The position numbers were made by a program, and so were the translations under genes. A DNA stretch of 64,000 nt, taken from JAPLJM01 sp963708515. Lineage in GTDB: Bacteria; Desulfobacterota; Syntrophia; Syntrophales; Fen-1087. Below, piece by piece: positions 63,903 through 64,000 of the stretch. The stretch spans positions 1-64,000 of the forward strand of contig CAVPSX010000002.1 of the NCBI GenBank assembly GCA_963708515.1, read 5' to 3'. How positions within the stretch are numbered: the first letter of the stretch is position 1; every line of letters starts with the position of its first letter. The notes beneath the pieces were generated by a model. The model was not told where the DNA came from and searched no databases. It saw only the letters and a program-made list of their open reading frames with translations.

Positions 63903-64000
63903 ATGGATAATCGGGGTAATAAAAGGACCATCAAGGGAATCGTCATGAGCAATAAAATGGACAAGACCATTGTCGTCCGGGCGGAGAGGCTGGTTAAGCA
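63903..64000 (+). CDS. rpsQ: 30S ribosomal protein S17, N-terminal part (cut by window edge)
   Basis: The first 32 codons are present from the ATG at 63903: MDNRGNKRTIKGIVMSNKMD and KTIVVRAERLVK. RTIKGIVMSNKMDKTIVV is the S17 signature. It continues the S10 cluster 3 bases after rpmC and runs off the window. Confidence 0.93.
   Translation, partial: MDNRGNKRTIKGIVMSNKMDKTIVVRAERLVK

Overview
The window looks like chromosomal sequence from a Desulfobacterota (deltaproteobacterial) organism, most likely Syntrophales/Syntrophus-like. The inference rests on gene content: an ADP-forming acyl-CoA synthetase fusion next to a TRAP carboxylate transporter, an acyl-CoA dehydrogenase, a DUF4416-YicC-Gmk-RpoZ neighbourhood, a cysteine synthase/cysteinyl-tRNA synthetase fusion, and a c subunit with a signal-peptide-like N-terminus. 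No rRNA operon is present, so the placement is by context only.

Layout. 1-3.0 kb: end of ileS, lspA, then a K+ uptake pair (ktrB-ktrA). 3.0-8.1 kb, minus strand: a TRAP transporter (dctP-[hairpin]-dctQ-dctM) followed by the ADP-forming CoA ligase; together they look like an acid uptake and activation unit. 9.1-12.9 kb: hisI-hisG-hisB (frameshifted)-lipoprotein-hisA-HIT. 12.9-17.3 kb: a clear sigma70 promoter, then yqeY-dnaG-rpoD and a CAT-anticodon tRNA. 17.4-18.6 kb: a zinc-ribbon coiled-coil protein and RNase P RNA. 18.7-23.1 kb, minus strand: PEP synthase, a Cache-domain membrane sensor without an output domain, and an isolated atpE. 23.5-27.4 kb: a histidine kinase with duplicated PAS domains and a sigma54 response regulator. 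27.5-30.4 kb: engB, a CYTH protein, a cysteine hydrolase and an acyl-CoA dehydrogenase. 30.4-34.8 kb, minus strand: ftsK-rimO and plsC. 35.1-41.2 kb: rfaE1, DUF4416, yicC, gmk, rpoZ, pyrF, rlmB and a frameshifted pilC. 41.2-44.3 kb: tRNA-Pro, a DUF1178 protein and the CysK-CysRS fusion. 44.4-64 kb: tRNA-Thr/Tyr/Gly/Thr, rpmG, tRNA-Trp, secE-nusG-rplKAJL-rpoBC, rpsL-rpsG-tuf (no fusA between them) and the S10 operon up to the start of rpsQ.

Three genes are broken by single-base insertions: hisB (two), pilC (one) and rpoB (one). Two of the four lie in T runs. Each gene reads as a complete, conserved protein once the extra base is dropped, and rpoB is essential. The simplest explanation is base-calling or assembly indels, not gene decay, so reading frames elsewhere deserve the same caution (the odd region 4.2 of RpoD may be another case).

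The most interesting observations are the CysK-CysRS fusion with altered signature and zinc-site residues, a perfect palindromic repeat lying in frame inside rimO, the output-less Cache sensor, the TRAP-CoA ligase cassette with an intercistronic hairpin, and a terminator-like hairpin between rpsJ and rplC. I found no CRISPR array, phage or insertion sequence.
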